DNA of 39,912 nt from Burkholderiaceae bacterium (lineage in GTDB: Bacteria > Pseudomonadota > Gammaproteobacteria > Burkholderiales > Burkholderiaceae_E). Positions 1 to 8,445 of the stretch are shown here, in pieces. Where the stretch lies: contig JAMLIR010000027.1 in NCBI GenBank assembly GCA_023954045.1, positions 1 to 39,912 on the forward strand, in the 5' to 3' direction. The notes beneath the pieces were generated by a model that searched no databases, was not told the origin of the DNA, and was given only the letters and a program-made list of their open reading frames with translations. The position numbers and the translations under genes were made by a program. The first letter of the stretch is position 1; the number at the start of each line of letters is the position of its first letter.

Positions 1-646
1 CGAACATGCCGAGTCGCCACGGCCAGTGCCAGCCGGCGACCGCCACGGCCGCTGCGACGACGGTGGCGCCCAGTGCAGGCCACGACGCGATCATCGGCAC
101 GATCACTGCCAGCACCGCGAGCACCCCGAGGTAGGCGAAGCCGGCCGAGGCGGGCATGGCGCTGGCGAGCAGGATTCCGGCCAGCGAGCCGAGGTGCCAC
201 GCCGCCCAGACCGGCAGGTTGTAGCCGACGTACATCGCCACCCGCTGCGGCGGCGCGCCGCGCGCACGCCGCATCTGGTACAGGCCGAGGCCCGTGTCGG
301 TCATCAGGTAACCGAGCAGCAGTCGCCGCGGCAGCGGCAGGCGAACCAGGTCGCGCGACACCGACGCGCTGTAGACGATGAAGCGCAGCCCGGTGAGGAT
401 CGCCGTGACTGCGATCAGCAACTGCGAGGCGCCGGCCACCATCAGCGGCAGCGCCACCAGCTGGGTCGTCCCCGAGAACACCAGCATCGACATGCCCAGC
501 GCCTGGGGCAGCGTGAGCCCGGCCTGGATCATCGCCACCCCGGTGATCACGCCCCACGAGCCGGTGCCGAAGAGCGCCGGCCACACTGCGGCGAATGCTT
601 CGCGGAACCGGCGCCGCCGGATCCTCGCGACCGCGGCGGAACTCAC
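1..646 (-). CDS. azlC: AzlC family branched-chain amino acid permease, large subunit (partial)
   Basis: This gene runs off the left edge, so the visible 215 codons lack the C-terminus. Read from a GTG at 646, it is hydrophobic with several membrane segments. The N-terminal part has the AzlC-like run FGTGSWGVITGVAM, followed by a FSGTTQLVALPLM stretch. AzlC works with the small subunit AzlD to export branched-chain amino acids in the characterised systems; azlD would be expected just outside the window. The GTG overlaps the TGA of the upstream MFS gene by four bases (GTGA), which suggests translational coupling. The nearby ilvE gene fits a branched-chain amino acid theme, but on the opposite strand. 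The family call is from sequence pattern; substrate is inferred. Confidence 0.8.
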   Translation of the reverse strand, partial: MSSAAVARIRRRRFREAFAAVWPALFGTGSWGVITGVAMIQAGLTLPQALGMSMLVFSGTTQLVALPLMVAGASQLLIAVTAILTGLRFIVYSASVSRDLVRLPLPRRLLLGYLMTDTGLGLYQMRRARGAPPQRVAMYVGYNLPVWAAWHLGSLAGILLASAMPASAGFAYLGVLAVLAVIVPMIASWPALGATVVAAAVAVAGWHWPWRLGMF

Positions 647-1857
647 GGGCGCGCCGGAACGCGGCCCAGCGCCCAGCCGTTGCGCGCCGCCAGCCACGCC
701 ACCGCGCCGAGCACGGCCAGCACGAATGGCAGCGACAACAGGTTCAGGATCGACCAGCCGTTGACGAACAGCAGCGCGCCCGAAGACGCGGAGCTCGTGA
801 TCATCACGGTGAACACGCACAGGTCCATGAAGCCCTGCACCTTGTTCTTCTCGGCCGGCCGGTATGCGCTGGTCAGCAGCGTCGACGCGCCGGTGTACAT
901 GAAGTTCCAGCCGATGCCGAGCAGCACCAGCGCGGAGACGAAGTGCATCAGCTCGATCCCCGACAGCGCGATCGCGACGCAGCCGAGCATCAGCGCGCAG
1001 CCGGCCGCGATGACCGGCAGCACGCCGAAGCGGCCGATCAGCGAGCCGGTCGCGAGCCCCGGCGCGAACATCCCGACGACGTGCCACTCGATCACCAGCG
1101 CCGCCGACGCGTACGGGTGGCTGCACACCTGCATCGCCAGCGGCGTCGCCACCATCAGCAGGTTCATCACCCCGTAGGACAGCGCGGCGCACAGGATCGC
1201 GACCCAGCAGGCGGGCTGGCGAAGGATGTCGCCGAGCGGGCGCGCAGCGGCGCCCGCGGCGGCCGCGCCGGCCTGCGCCGGTGCGCCGAGCCGCAACAGC
1301 TGCGCGAGCAGCAGCGAGGCGAACGCGAAGCCGACCAGCGTCAGGTAGGTGCCGGCGAACTGCGTCGGCAGCCACTCGCGCGACCACTTCGAGATCTCGG
1401 GGCCGATCACGCCGCCGGCGATGCCGCCGGCCAGCACCAGCGAGATCGCCCGCGCGCGGAAGCCCGGCCGGTAGGCGTCCGAGACGTCGGCCGCCGCGAA
1501 GCGCAGGCTCGCGCCGAATGCGTTGTAGAGGCCGCTCGCGAACGTCGCCGCGCACAACAGCGCAAGGCTGCCCAGCGTCATCGCGTGCCACGCAAGCACC
1601 GCCCCACCCATTGCCGCGATCGAGCCGACCGTGTAGCCGGCGCGCCGCCCGAAGCGGCGCATGAACACGGCCGCCGGCATCGACCAGACCGCCCCGCCGA
1701 GCACGTAGCCGGTGACGGGGAGCGTGGCGAGGAGCTTGTTGTCGGCCAGCTGCAGGCCGGCCAGGCCGTTGACCGCGGTCAGCGTGACGTTGTTGGTCAG
1801 CAGCAGCGCCTGCATCAGCGCCAGCAGACCCACCTGGAAGCGCAGTGTGGCGAGCAT
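643..1857 (-). CDS. MFS transporter
   Basis: A 404-residue, strongly hydrophobic protein with about 12 predicted membrane segments, the normal size for the major facilitator superfamily. After the second helix there is an MFS loop 2-3 type motif, with FMRRFGRRAGY near residue 64, and the N- and C-terminal halves are separated by an Ala/Gly-rich central loop near residue 200. The start is an ATG at 1857 with no convincing ribosome binding site. The gene lies upstream of azlC and overlaps it by four bases, so the two are probably one transcript. The substrate cannot be deduced from sequence. It is divergent from ilvE with about 70 bases between the starts. Confidence 0.85.
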   Translation of the reverse strand: MLATLRFQVGLLALMQALLLTNNVTLTAVNGLAGLQLADNKLLATLPVTGYVLGGAVWSMPAAVFMRRFGRRAGYTVGSIAAMGGAVLAWHAMTLGSLALLCAATFASGLYNAFGASLRFAAADVSDAYRPGFRARAISLVLAGGIAGGVIGPEISKWSREWLPTQFAGTYLTLVGFAFASLLLAQLLRLGAPAQAGAAAAGAAARPLGDILRQPACWVAILCAALSYGVMNLLMVATPLAMQVCSHPYASAALVIEWHVVGMFAPGLATGSLIGRFGVLPVIAAGCALMLGCVAIALSGIELMHFVSALVLLGIGWNFMYTGASTLLTSAYRPAEKNKVQGFMDLCVFTVMITSSASSGALLFVNGWSILNLLSLPFVLAVLGAVAWLAARNGWALGRVPARP

Positions 1858-1868
1858 GGGGCGGCAGT

Positions 1869-1897
1869 TTAGCGCGAAGCCGTGCGTTCGCTAGAAT
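1869..1897 (+). promoter_or_regulatory. Putative sigma-70 promoter of ilvE
   Basis: A -10-like TAGAAT lies at 1892-1897 and a weak -35-like TTAGCG at 1869-1874, separated by 17 bases. Transcription would start near 1904, giving a leader of about 26 bases that contains the GGGAG ribosome binding site at 1918-1922. The -35 match is poor, so the call rests mainly on the -10 and spacing. Confidence 0.45.
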
Positions 1898-1929
1898 GGG
1901 AGGTTTCGCGCGCAAACGGGAGAATTTCC

Positions 1930-2850
1930 ATGTCGATGGCGGACCGCGACGGTCATATCTGGTTCGACGGCAAACTGGTCGATTGGCGCGACGCCCGGAT
2001 CCACGTGCTCACCCACTCGCTGCACTACGGCATGGGCGTGTTCGAGGGCGTGCGCGCCTACAAGACCGCGTCGGGCACGGCGATCTTCAGGCTCGCCGAG
2101 CACACGCAGCGGCTGTTCAACTCGGCGAAGATCTTCCAGATGCAGCTGCCGTATCCGTTCGAGACGATCGTGCAGGCGCAGAAGGACGTCGTGCGCGCCA
2201 ACGCACTCGAGTCGTGCTACCTGCGGCCGATCGCGTGGATCGGCTCCGAGAAGCTCGGCGTCTCGCCGCGCGGCAACACGATCCACGTCGCGATCGCCGC
2301 GTGGTCGTGGGGCGCCTACCTCGGCGAGGAAGGCCTGAGCAAGGGCATCCGCGTCAAGACGTCCTCGTACTCGCGTCACCACGTCAACGTGTCGCTGGTG
2401 CGCGCCAAGGCCAGCGGCTACTACATCAACTCGATCCTGGCCAACCAGGAAGTCACCGCGCACGGCTACGACGAGGCGCTGCTGCTCGACACCGACGGCT
2501 ACGTCTCGGAGGGCGCCGGCGAGAACGTGTTCATCGTCCGCGACGGCGTCCTGTACACGCCCGACCTCGCGTCGTGCCTGGCCGGAATCACCCGCGACTC
2601 GGTCCTCACCATTGCGCGCGACCTCGGGATCGAGGTGCGCGAGAAGCGCATCACGCGCGACGAGATGTACTGCGCCGACGAGGCTTTCTTCAGCGGCACG
2701 GCCGCCGAGATCACGCCGATCCGCGAGCTCGACGACCGCCAGATCGGCGCGGGGCGCCGCGGCCCGGTCACCGAGAAGCTGCAGTCGATCTTCTTCGACG
2801 TGGTCGGCGGGCGCAACGAGCGCTACGCGAAGTGGCTGACCCCGGTCTGA
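1930..2850 (+). CDS. ilvE: Branched-chain amino acid aminotransferase (class IV PLP)
   Basis: A 306-residue class IV aminotransferase that interconverts leucine, isoleucine or valine and their 2-oxo acids with 2-oxoglutarate/glutamate, in the cytoplasm. Typical motifs are present: HYGMGVFEGVRAY near the N-terminus, the PLP-lysine region RAKASGYYINS, DGYVSEGAGENVF, and the phosphate-binding C-terminal run FFSGTAAEITPIR. An in-frame upstream ATG at 1882 exists. I chose the ATG at 1930 because it follows GGGAG at a good distance, matches the usual 305-310 residue family length, and the motif-bearing part starts there with MSMADRDGHIWF. It is the first gene of a plus-strand run with the zinc-finger gene. 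Confidence 0.95.
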   Translation: MSMADRDGHIWFDGKLVDWRDARIHVLTHSLHYGMGVFEGVRAYKTASGTAIFRLAEHTQRLFNSAKIFQMQLPYPFETIVQAQKDVVRANALESCYLRPIAWIGSEKLGVSPRGNTIHVAIAAWSWGAYLGEEGLSKGIRVKTSSYSRHHVNVSLVRAKASGYYINSILANQEVTAHGYDEALLLDTDGYVSEGAGENVFIVRDGVLYTPDLASCLAGITRDSVLTIARDLGIEVREKRITRDEMYCADEAFFSGTAAEITPIRELDDRQIGAGRRGPVTEKLQSIFFDVVGGRNERYAKWLTPV

Positions 2851-2873
2851 ATTCGCGCGACGCAAGGCCCGCC

Positions 2874-3095
2874 ATGACCGATCGCCCCGCCCGAGCCGCC
2901 GAGCAGCCCTCGCGCGGCGTCGTCGAGCTCGACGCTGCCGACCTGCCTGCGTACTGCCCCAACCCGAAGATGCCGCTGTGGTCCTCGCACCCGAGGGTGT
3001 ACCTCGAGGTCGCGCACGGCGAGGCCGCGCAGTGCCCGTACTGCAGCACCGTCTACCGGCTCAAGGCCGGGGCGGTCGTGCGCGGCGGACACTGA
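2874..3095 (+). CDS. Small zinc-finger domain protein (zf-CHCC type)
   Basis: A 73-residue protein with one Cys/His zinc-binding cluster: C28, H39, and a CPYC motif at C54 and C57, followed by the YRL stretch typical of the zf-CHCC family related to the NDUFS6 subunit of complex I. In bacteria such proteins are small cytoplasmic proteins of unclear role, often next to ilvE and LPS heptosyltransferase genes in betaproteobacteria as far as I recall. The ATG at 2874 lies 23 bases after the ilvE stop, so it is probably cotranscribed with ilvE. A longer reading of the same frame covers the ilvE region and is an out-of-frame shadow. Confidence 0.8.
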   Translation: MTDRPARAAEQPSRGVVELDAADLPAYCPNPKMPLWSSHPRVYLEVAHGEAAQCPYCSTVYRLKAGAVVRGGH

Positions 3096-3249
3096 CCTCC
3101 GCCGCCCGGTGCCGGCCGCCGCCGGCGCCGACTGTCAATTCGGCCGACAGGAACAAGGTCGATGCGCCGCCATGGCAACGTCGCCACAATGGCACGCGCA
3201 GGCGTACGATCCGACAACACATCCAAAAGTGCCCGGCCGGGATTCCTCC

Positions 3250-4302
3250 ATGAGTGCCAGTGCGCTCGTGATCGCTCCGAACTGGATCGGCGAAGCCGTC
3301 ATGGCCCAGCCGCTGCTGGCGCTGTTGCGCCAGCGCGATCCGTCGCTGCGCATCGACGCGTTGTGCGCACCGCGCACCGCACCGGTGTTCCGGGCCATGC
3401 CCGAAGTGAGCGAGGTGATCGACGCGCCCGAGGCCGGGCGGCGCCTGTCCCGGGCGGCGGCCGTCTTGCGGCTGGGCTGGCGTCTGCGCGCGCGCGACTA
3501 CCGCCGCAGCTACGTGCTGGGCGATGCGCCCGGCGCGGCGCTGGCCGCCGTCTTCGCCGGGATTCCCGAGCGCATCGGCCACCGCGGCGACGCGCACTGC
3601 CTGCTGCTGAATCGCGTACACGAACCCGCCGAGGCCGGGCCGCTGCCGCGCGTCGAGCACTATGCGCGGCTGGCGTTCGCCCCGCGCGAGCCGCTCCCGG
3701 GCCAGCTGCCTGCGCCGCGGCTGGCGCGCTGCGCCGAGGCCGAGCGCGCGGCGCGCGCCCGCTTCGGCCTGACGCGGGACGCGCCGCTGATCGTGCTGTG
3801 CCCGGGCGCCGAGCAAGGCCCGGCACGGCGCTGGCCGACGCGCCACTACGCGGCGCTCGCGGCGCTGCTCGCCGACGAGTGGCCCGAGGCGCAGCTGGTG
3901 CTGCTCGGATCGGCGCGCGAGCGCCCGATCGCGACCGAGATCGCCGCGCTGTCCGGGCAGCCGGTGCGCAATCTGGCAGGCGAAACCGGCGTCGACGACG
4001 CGATCGCGATCGTCGCGCAGGCTGCCGGCATCGTCTCCGGCGACACCGGGCTGATGCACCTGGCGGCCGCGTTCGGCCGGCCCCAGGTGGCCGTCTTCGG
4101 GGCCACCGATCCGCGCCACACGCCCCCGCGCTCGCCGCGCGCCCACGTCGAGTGGCTGCACCTCGACTGCAGCCCGTGCTTCGGCCACGACTGCGCGCTC
4201 GGCCACCTCGACTGCCTGAACCGCATCGCGCCGGCTGCGGTCTTCGACAGCCTGTCGAAGGCGATGCGCTTCGAGACCGCGAGCACCCGCCCGGTACGCT
4301 GA
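3250..4302 (+). CDS. waaF: Lipopolysaccharide heptosyltransferase II (GT9 family)
   Basis: A 350-residue GT9 glycosyltransferase that adds the second L-glycero-D-manno-heptose to the LPS inner core at the cytoplasmic face of the inner membrane. The N-terminal motif APNWIGEAVMAQPLL is the usual WaaF start. The donor-binding half has LCPGAEQGPARRWP near residue 180 and GDTGLMHLAAAFGRP near residue 270, followed by the FGATDPRHTPP segment. A Cys-rich segment close to the C-terminus (four Cys between about 300 and 325) is also typical of this family. The ATG at 3250 was chosen over an upstream in-frame start because the family motif begins seven residues in. About 150 bases separate it from the zinc-finger gene, so it may have its own promoter. 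Confidence 0.92.
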   Translation: MSASALVIAPNWIGEAVMAQPLLALLRQRDPSLRIDALCAPRTAPVFRAMPEVSEVIDAPEAGRRLSRAAAVLRLGWRLRARDYRRSYVLGDAPGAALAAVFAGIPERIGHRGDAHCLLLNRVHEPAEAGPLPRVEHYARLAFAPREPLPGQLPAPRLARCAEAERAARARFGLTRDAPLIVLCPGAEQGPARRWPTRHYAALAALLADEWPEAQLVLLGSARERPIATEIAALSGQPVRNLAGETGVDDAIAIVAQAAGIVSGDTGLMHLAAAFGRPQVAVFGATDPRHTPPRSPRAHVEWLHLDCSPCFGHDCALGHLDCLNRIAPAAVFDSLSKAMRFETASTRPVR

Positions 4303-4357
4303 GCCCGCCGGCGCCGAGCGCATACACTTCGGGTTTTGCCGCAACCGACCCCGAGCG

Positions 4358-4789
4358 ATGCGCCGCGCGCCGATCTTCTCCACCGCCGAAGCCGTCGAGG
4401 AAGCGTTCTACGACGCGATGCAACGCGCCGACCTCGAGGCGATGATGACCCTGTGGGCCGACGACGACGAGGTCATGTGCGTCCACCCCGGGCACCAGCG
4501 CCTGATCGGGCTCGACGCGATCCGCGCCTCGTGGGCGGCGATCTTCGCCAACGGCGGGATCGACGTGCGCACCGACGAGGTACGCGCGCACACCGGCGCG
4601 ATGCTTGCGGTGCACAACCTGGTCGAGCACGTGGTCGTCGCCGGCCGCGAGGGCCAGCAGGTGGTCGCCTGCGTCGCCACCAACGTCTACGTCAAGCACG
4701 CCAGCGGCTGGCGGATCCTGCTGCATCACTCGGGCCTGGGCTCCGACGACGAGCCGCCGAGCGTGGCCAGCGGAACGGTGCTGCACTGA
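4358..4789 (+). CDS. NTF2-like / SnoaL-type domain protein
   Basis: A 143-residue single-domain protein of the NTF2-like superfamily (SnoaL/DUF4440 type). It starts with an alpha-helical segment (AVEEAFYDAMQRADLEAMMTLW), followed by VMCVHPGHQRLIGLDAIRASW and beta strands ending in the WRILLHHS segment, the usual cone-fold layout. Members include isomerases, hydrolases and many proteins of unknown role. The conserved HP and HHS residues point into the pocket in this family, but no substrate can be named. It follows waaF after 55 bases and precedes the YheT-like hydrolase by about 40 bases, so these could be one transcript. No secretion signal is seen. Confidence 0.8.
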   Translation: MRRAPIFSTAEAVEEAFYDAMQRADLEAMMTLWADDDEVMCVHPGHQRLIGLDAIRASWAAIFANGGIDVRTDEVRAHTGAMLAVHNLVEHVVVAGREGQQVVACVATNVYVKHASGWRILLHHSGLGSDDEPPSVASGTVLH

Positions 4790-4830
4790 GCCGCTGCGGC
4801 GCGCCCGGCCACGACGCGCGAAGCCGGTCG

Positions 4831-5820
4831 ATGACCGCCAGCGACTATCGGCCACCGGGCTGGCTTCCCGGGCCGCACCTGCAGACGATCTGGCCGGCGA
4901 CGCTCGCGCCGTGCCCGTCGATCGACTGGCGGCGCGAGCGCTGGGATACGCCGGACGGCGATTTCATCGACGTCGACTTCGCGGGCACGGGCCGCGGCGC
5001 GCGCGCGGAGGGCGACCCGCCGCTGCTGGTGATGTTCCACGGACTCGAGGGCGGCTCGCGCAGCCACTACGCGCGCGCGCTCGCCGCGGCGGCGCTGCGG
5101 CGCGGCTGGCGCATTGCGGTGGCGCACTTCCGCGGCTGCGGCGGCGAGCTCAACCGCGCGCCACGCGCCTACCACTCGGGCGATTCGGCCGAGATCGACT
5201 GGATCCTGCGCCGCTTCGCGCGCGCGGCGGGCCACGGCGCGCCGATCGCCGCCGTCGGCGTCTCGCTGGGCGGCAACGCGCTGCTGAAGTGGCTCGGAGA
5301 GCAGGGTGAGTCGGCGCGCCTCGTGCGCGCCGCAGCCGCGGTCTCGGCGCCGCACGACCTGCACGCGAGCGCGCTGGCGCTGTCGCGCGGCTTCAACCTG
5401 GTCTACATGCGGCACTTCCTGAAGACGCTCAAGCGCAAGAGCGACGGCAAGCTGGCCCAGTACCCGGGCCTGTTCGATCGCGCGCGGATGCTGCGCGCGC
5501 GCGATTTCTTCGATTTCGACGACGCGGTCACCGCGCCGATGCACGGCTTCGCGAGCTGCTTCGAATACTGGGAGCGCTCGTCGTGCCGGCAGTTCCTCTC
5601 GGGCATCCGGGTGCCGACGCTGGTGCTCAACGCGCGCAACGACCCGTTCCTGCCGGCTCGCGCGCTCGCGCCCCGCGACGAGGTCTCCGACCGGGTCACG
5701 CTCGACTATCCGGACGAAGGCGGCCACGCCGGATTCCCAATGGGCCTGCCGCCCGGCCGCCTCGACTGGATGCCCGCGCGCACGATGGACTTCCTCGCAG
5801 CGGTGCTCGCCGATGGATGA
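4831..5820 (+). CDS. YheT family alpha/beta hydrolase
   Basis: A 329-residue alpha/beta hydrolase of the YheT group (related to eukaryotic ABHD1/3). The N-terminus WLPGPHLQTIWP is a hallmark of the family. A candidate catalytic triad is visible: S145 in the nucleophile elbow VGVSLGGN, D271 in the NARNDPFLP segment, and H299 in EGGHAGF. The HFRGCGGE run near residue 100 is also typical. Members act as hydrolases or esterases on unknown, possibly lipid, substrates. The ATG at 4831 is 41 bases after the previous stop. The gene's end overlaps the next ATG by eight bases, which suggests coupling. Confidence 0.9.
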   Translation: MTASDYRPPGWLPGPHLQTIWPATLAPCPSIDWRRERWDTPDGDFIDVDFAGTGRGARAEGDPPLLVMFHGLEGGSRSHYARALAAAALRRGWRIAVAHFRGCGGELNRAPRAYHSGDSAEIDWILRRFARAAGHGAPIAAVGVSLGGNALLKWLGEQGESARLVRAAAAVSAPHDLHASALALSRGFNLVYMRHFLKTLKRKSDGKLAQYPGLFDRARMLRARDFFDFDDAVTAPMHGFASCFEYWERSSCRQFLSGIRVPTLVLNARNDPFLPARALAPRDEVSDRVTLDYPDEGGHAGFPMGLPPGRLDWMPARTMDFLAAVLADG

Positions 5821-6361
5821 ACAGGTCCTCCGCGCGATGGCGCGCTGGCCCGACGTGCCTGCGGTCTGGGGCTGGCTGCGGCTGGACCGCCGCGGCCGCT
5901 GGCTGCTCGTCGATCGCGGCCGGCCGGGGTTCGACGAGGGGCGCGACGGCGCCGGCAGCCCGATCACCAACCCGCAGATCGCCGACTTCATCGGGCGCAA
6001 CTACGCGGCCGACGAGGCGGGGCGCTGGTACTGGCAGAACGGTCCGCAGCGCGTCTACGTGGACGTGGAGGCGGCGCCGCTGGTCCTGCGCGTGGTGGGC
6101 ACGAAGCCACAGGTGCGGCTGGTCACGCACACCGGCAGGCCGGTCGCGCGCGTCGATGCAGGCTGGCTCGGCCCCGGCGGCGAGGTGCTGCTGCGCACCG
6201 ATGCCGGCCCGGCCGTCGTGCACGACCTCGACCTCGCGGCGCTCGCGATCGACGAGGACGGCGTCGACGTGGTGCTCGAGATCGACGGACGGCGGCTGCG
6301 GCTGGCGCCGACGGACTCGGCCGCGCGCTCGCTCGGCTTCGTGGCGACGCCGCGGCCCTGA
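5813..6361 (+). CDS. Conserved hypothetical protein, possibly DUF2946-type
   Basis: I do not recognise a biochemical function. The protein is 182 residues, soluble, acidic, without signal peptide or membrane segment, rich in beta-type stretches (LRVVGTKPQVRLVTHTG; WLGPGGEVLLRTDAG). It probably corresponds to a betaproteobacterial conserved family that I remember as DUF2946/DUF2944, but the family number is from memory. The start ATG at 5813 overlaps the end of the YheT-like gene by eight bases, so the two are likely translated together, and a shared role with that hydrolase is a reasonable guess. Its stop lies one base before the stop of the convergent protease gene. Confidence 0.7.
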   Translation: MDEQVLRAMARWPDVPAVWGWLRLDRRGRWLLVDRGRPGFDEGRDGAGSPITNPQIADFIGRNYAADEAGRWYWQNGPQRVYVDVEAAPLVLRVVGTKPQVRLVTHTGRPVARVDAGWLGPGGEVLLRTDAGPAVVHDLDLAALAIDEDGVDVVLEIDGRRLRLAPTDSAARSLGFVATPRP

Positions 6362-6362
6362 A

Positions 6363-7853
6363 TCAGCGGCGGTTCTCGCGGCGCTCTTCCTGCTCCTCGC
6401 GCCACTGCGCCTCGAGCTGGCGCAGCCGCGCATCGACCTGCGAGGCGGTCTGGAAGTCGAGCCCGCCCGCGCGCTGCGCCAGTCGCAGCTGCTCGATCGC
6501 CGCGGGCGTGGCGCCGAGCAGCACGAACTGCTCGGCGGCCGCACGGTGCGCGCGGGCCGGCTGCCCGAGCCCGCCCTGCGCCTCCGAGAGCATCCGCCAC
6601 AGGTCGGCGTCGCCGCGGTACTGCCTGACCGCGTCCTCGAGCAGCGGCACCGCGGCCGCGTAGTCGCGCCGCGCGATCAGCACCCTCGCCCGCAGGTGCA
6701 CCAGCGCCCGCGACGACGGGTACCGCGCCAGCGCCGCGTCGACGATCCCCTGCGCGGACGCCGGGTCGCCGGCGTCGAGTTCGATCCGCGCGGCCAGCCG
6801 CTCGACGAACGGGTGCCCCGCCGGCAGGCGGCGGCGCACCTCGGCCAGCGCCTTGCGCGCAGCGGCCCAGTCGCGTGCCGCGGCCGCGACCGTCGCCAGG
6901 CCGAACCAGTTGGCCGCGTCGTCGATCGTGCGCTCGCGCACGCGGCGCTCGAACTGCGCGCGCATCAGCCTCAGCCCGTCGACGCTGGTGTCCGACAGCG
7001 CGCGCAGCTTGGCGCGCGCGAGCCGGAAATCGATGCTGTCGGCACGCTGCCGGTAGCGCGTCTCGCCGACGCGGCTCTGGATGTCCGCGATGCGCTCCGA
7101 CGTGATCGGGTGCGTGCGCAGGTATTCCGGCGCGCTGTTCTCGTAGAGACGCCCGGCCTGCTGCAGGCGCCCGAAGAACGCCACCATGCCGTTGGCGTCG
7201 AAGCCGCCCTGGCGCAGGATGTCGAGCCCGACCCGGTCGGCCTCGCGCTCGGCGTCGCGCGAGAAGCTCAGCATCTGCTGTTGCGCGACCGTGCTGCCGA
7301 GCGAGGCCAGGCCTCCGACCGCCTGCGGGCTCGAGCGCGCCGCGAGCGCCGCGAGCACCAGTGCGGCGAGCATCACCACCGAAGCCTGCCGCTCGCGCGA
7401 GAGCATCCGCGCAAGGTGCCGCTGGGTCACGTGGCCGATCTCGTGCGCGAGCACCGACGCGAGCTCGGACTCCGACTGCGCCGCGACGATCAGCCCGGTG
7501 TGCACGCCGATGTAGCCGCCAGGCAGCGCGAACGCGTTCAGCGTGCCGTCGCGGACCAGGAAGAACTCGAAGCTGTAGCCGGCCGCCGGCGCCGTGTCGG
7601 TCAGCATGGCCGCGAACCGGTTCAGGTAGTCGGTGATCTCGACGTCGTCGTGGATCACGCCGCGGCGGCGCATCTCGCGCACGATCGAGTCACCGATGCG
7701 CCGCTCCATGGCCGGCGACAGCTCGTCGGCCGACGCGTCGCCGAGCCTGGGCAGGTTCTCGACCTGCGAGCGCGCGAGCGGCGGCGCGAACGCGATCGCG
7801 CCGGCCAGCAGGGCCGCGAGGCAGCGCGGGAACAGGCTACGGCTTGGCGACAC
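6363..7853 (-). CDS. bepA: Periplasmic M48 metalloprotease, BepA/YfgC-like with TPR tail
   Basis: A 496-residue protein with an N-terminal signal peptide of about 28 residues (hydrophobic run then PPLARSQ). The peptidase domain has the zinc motif HEIGH at 137-141 and the downstream glutamate in [12 protein letters not shown] (E204), both M48 hallmarks. The C-terminal part, from about residue 280, is alpha-helical with Ala/Leu-rich repeats of the TPR kind. This matches BepA/YfgC, which acts in the periplasm on outer membrane protein assembly (LptD and the BAM complex) and degrades misfolded substrates. It is transcribed alone, divergent from moaC and convergent with the upstream plus-strand run. 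The symbol is assigned by similarity of architecture. Confidence 0.9.
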   Translation of the reverse strand: MSPSRSLFPRCLAALLAGAIAFAPPLARSQVENLPRLGDASADELSPAMERRIGDSIVREMRRRGVIHDDVEITDYLNRFAAMLTDTAPAAGYSFEFFLVRDGTLNAFALPGGYIGVHTGLIVAAQSESELASVLAHEIGHVTQRHLARMLSRERQASVVMLAALVLAALAARSSPQAVGGLASLGSTVAQQQMLSFSRDAEREADRVGLDILRQGGFDANGMVAFFGRLQQAGRLYENSAPEYLRTHPITSERIADIQSRVGETRYRQRADSIDFRLARAKLRALSDTSVDGLRLMRAQFERRVRERTIDDAANWFGLATVAAAARDWAAARKALAEVRRRLPAGHPFVERLAARIELDAGDPASAQGIVDAALARYPSSRALVHLRARVLIARRDYAAAVPLLEDAVRQYRGDADLWRMLSEAQGGLGQPARAHRAAAEQFVLLGATPAAIEQLRLAQRAGGLDFQTASQVDARLRQLEAQWREEQEERRENRR

Positions 7854-7876
7854 CAGGAGTTCCGGAAGGACGGGTT

Positions 7877-7884
7877 GCTATCAT
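7877..7884 (+). promoter_or_regulatory. Putative extended -10 promoter element of moaC
   Basis: The sequence TGCTATCAT places a TATCAT -10-like hexamer at 7879-7884 with a TG two bases upstream, an extended -10 arrangement. No good -35 is visible. Transcription would start near 7891, about 15 bases before the moaC ATG. Only 52 bases separate this start from the divergent protease gene. Confidence 0.35.
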
Positions 7885-7905
7885 AGTCGCGACCGGAGCC
7901 CCACC

Positions 7906-8424
7906 ATGACCAGAGCCCCCCGAGCGTCGGCCGACGAGTCGCTGACGCATTTCGACGCTGCCGGACGCGCGCAGATGGTCGACGTCGCCGGCAAGGCGGT
8001 GACGCACCGGGTCGCCGTCGCGCGCGGCACGATCCGCATGAAGCCCGCAACGCTCGCGCTGGTGCGCGCGGGCACCGCGAAGAAGGGCGACGTGATCGGC
8101 GTCGCGCGGATCGCCGCGATACAGGGCGCCAAGCGCACCGCCGACCTGATCCCGCTGTGCCATCCGATTCCGATCACCCGCGTGGCGGTGGACTTCGACC
8201 TCGACGAGGCCGCCAGCGCCGTGCACTGCACCGCCACGGTCGAGTGCGACGGCAGGACCGGCGTCGAGATGGAGGCGCTGACGGCGGTGCAGGTCGGACT
8301 GCTGACCGTCTACGACATGTGCAAGGCGGTCGATCGCGGCATGGTGATCGAGCGCGTGCAGCTGATGCAGAAGCACGGCGGCAAGAGCGGCAGCTTCGTG
8401 GCCGCCGCGGGCGCCGACCGCTAG
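7906..8424 (+). CDS. moaC: Cyclic pyranopterin monophosphate synthase accessory/catalytic protein MoaC
   Basis: A 172-residue MoaC. With MoaA it converts GTP to cyclic pyranopterin monophosphate, the first step of molybdenum cofactor synthesis, in the cytoplasm. The signature stretches are all present: [14 protein letters not shown] near residue 23, [19 protein letters not shown] near 65, the [13 protein letters not shown] run, and [32 protein letters not shown] near 120-150. The ATG at 7906 follows a GGAG about nine bases upstream. It is the first gene of a two-gene run with the BadI-like hydrolase. Other moa genes are not in the window. Confidence 0.96.
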   Translation: MTRAPRASADESLTHFDAAGRAQMVDVAGKAVTHRVAVARGTIRMKPATLALVRAGTAKKGDVIGVARIAAIQGAKRTADLIPLCHPIPITRVAVDFDLDEAASAVHCTATVECDGRTGVEMEALTAVQVGLLTVYDMCKAVDRGMVIERVQLMQKHGGKSGSFVAAAGADR

Positions 8425-8445
8425 ACCCTCAACCGGAGCCCGACG

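Noticed and set aside
3131-3150. CTGTC/GACAG stem between the zinc-finger gene and waaF.
   Set aside because: Too short and without a T run to be a terminator.
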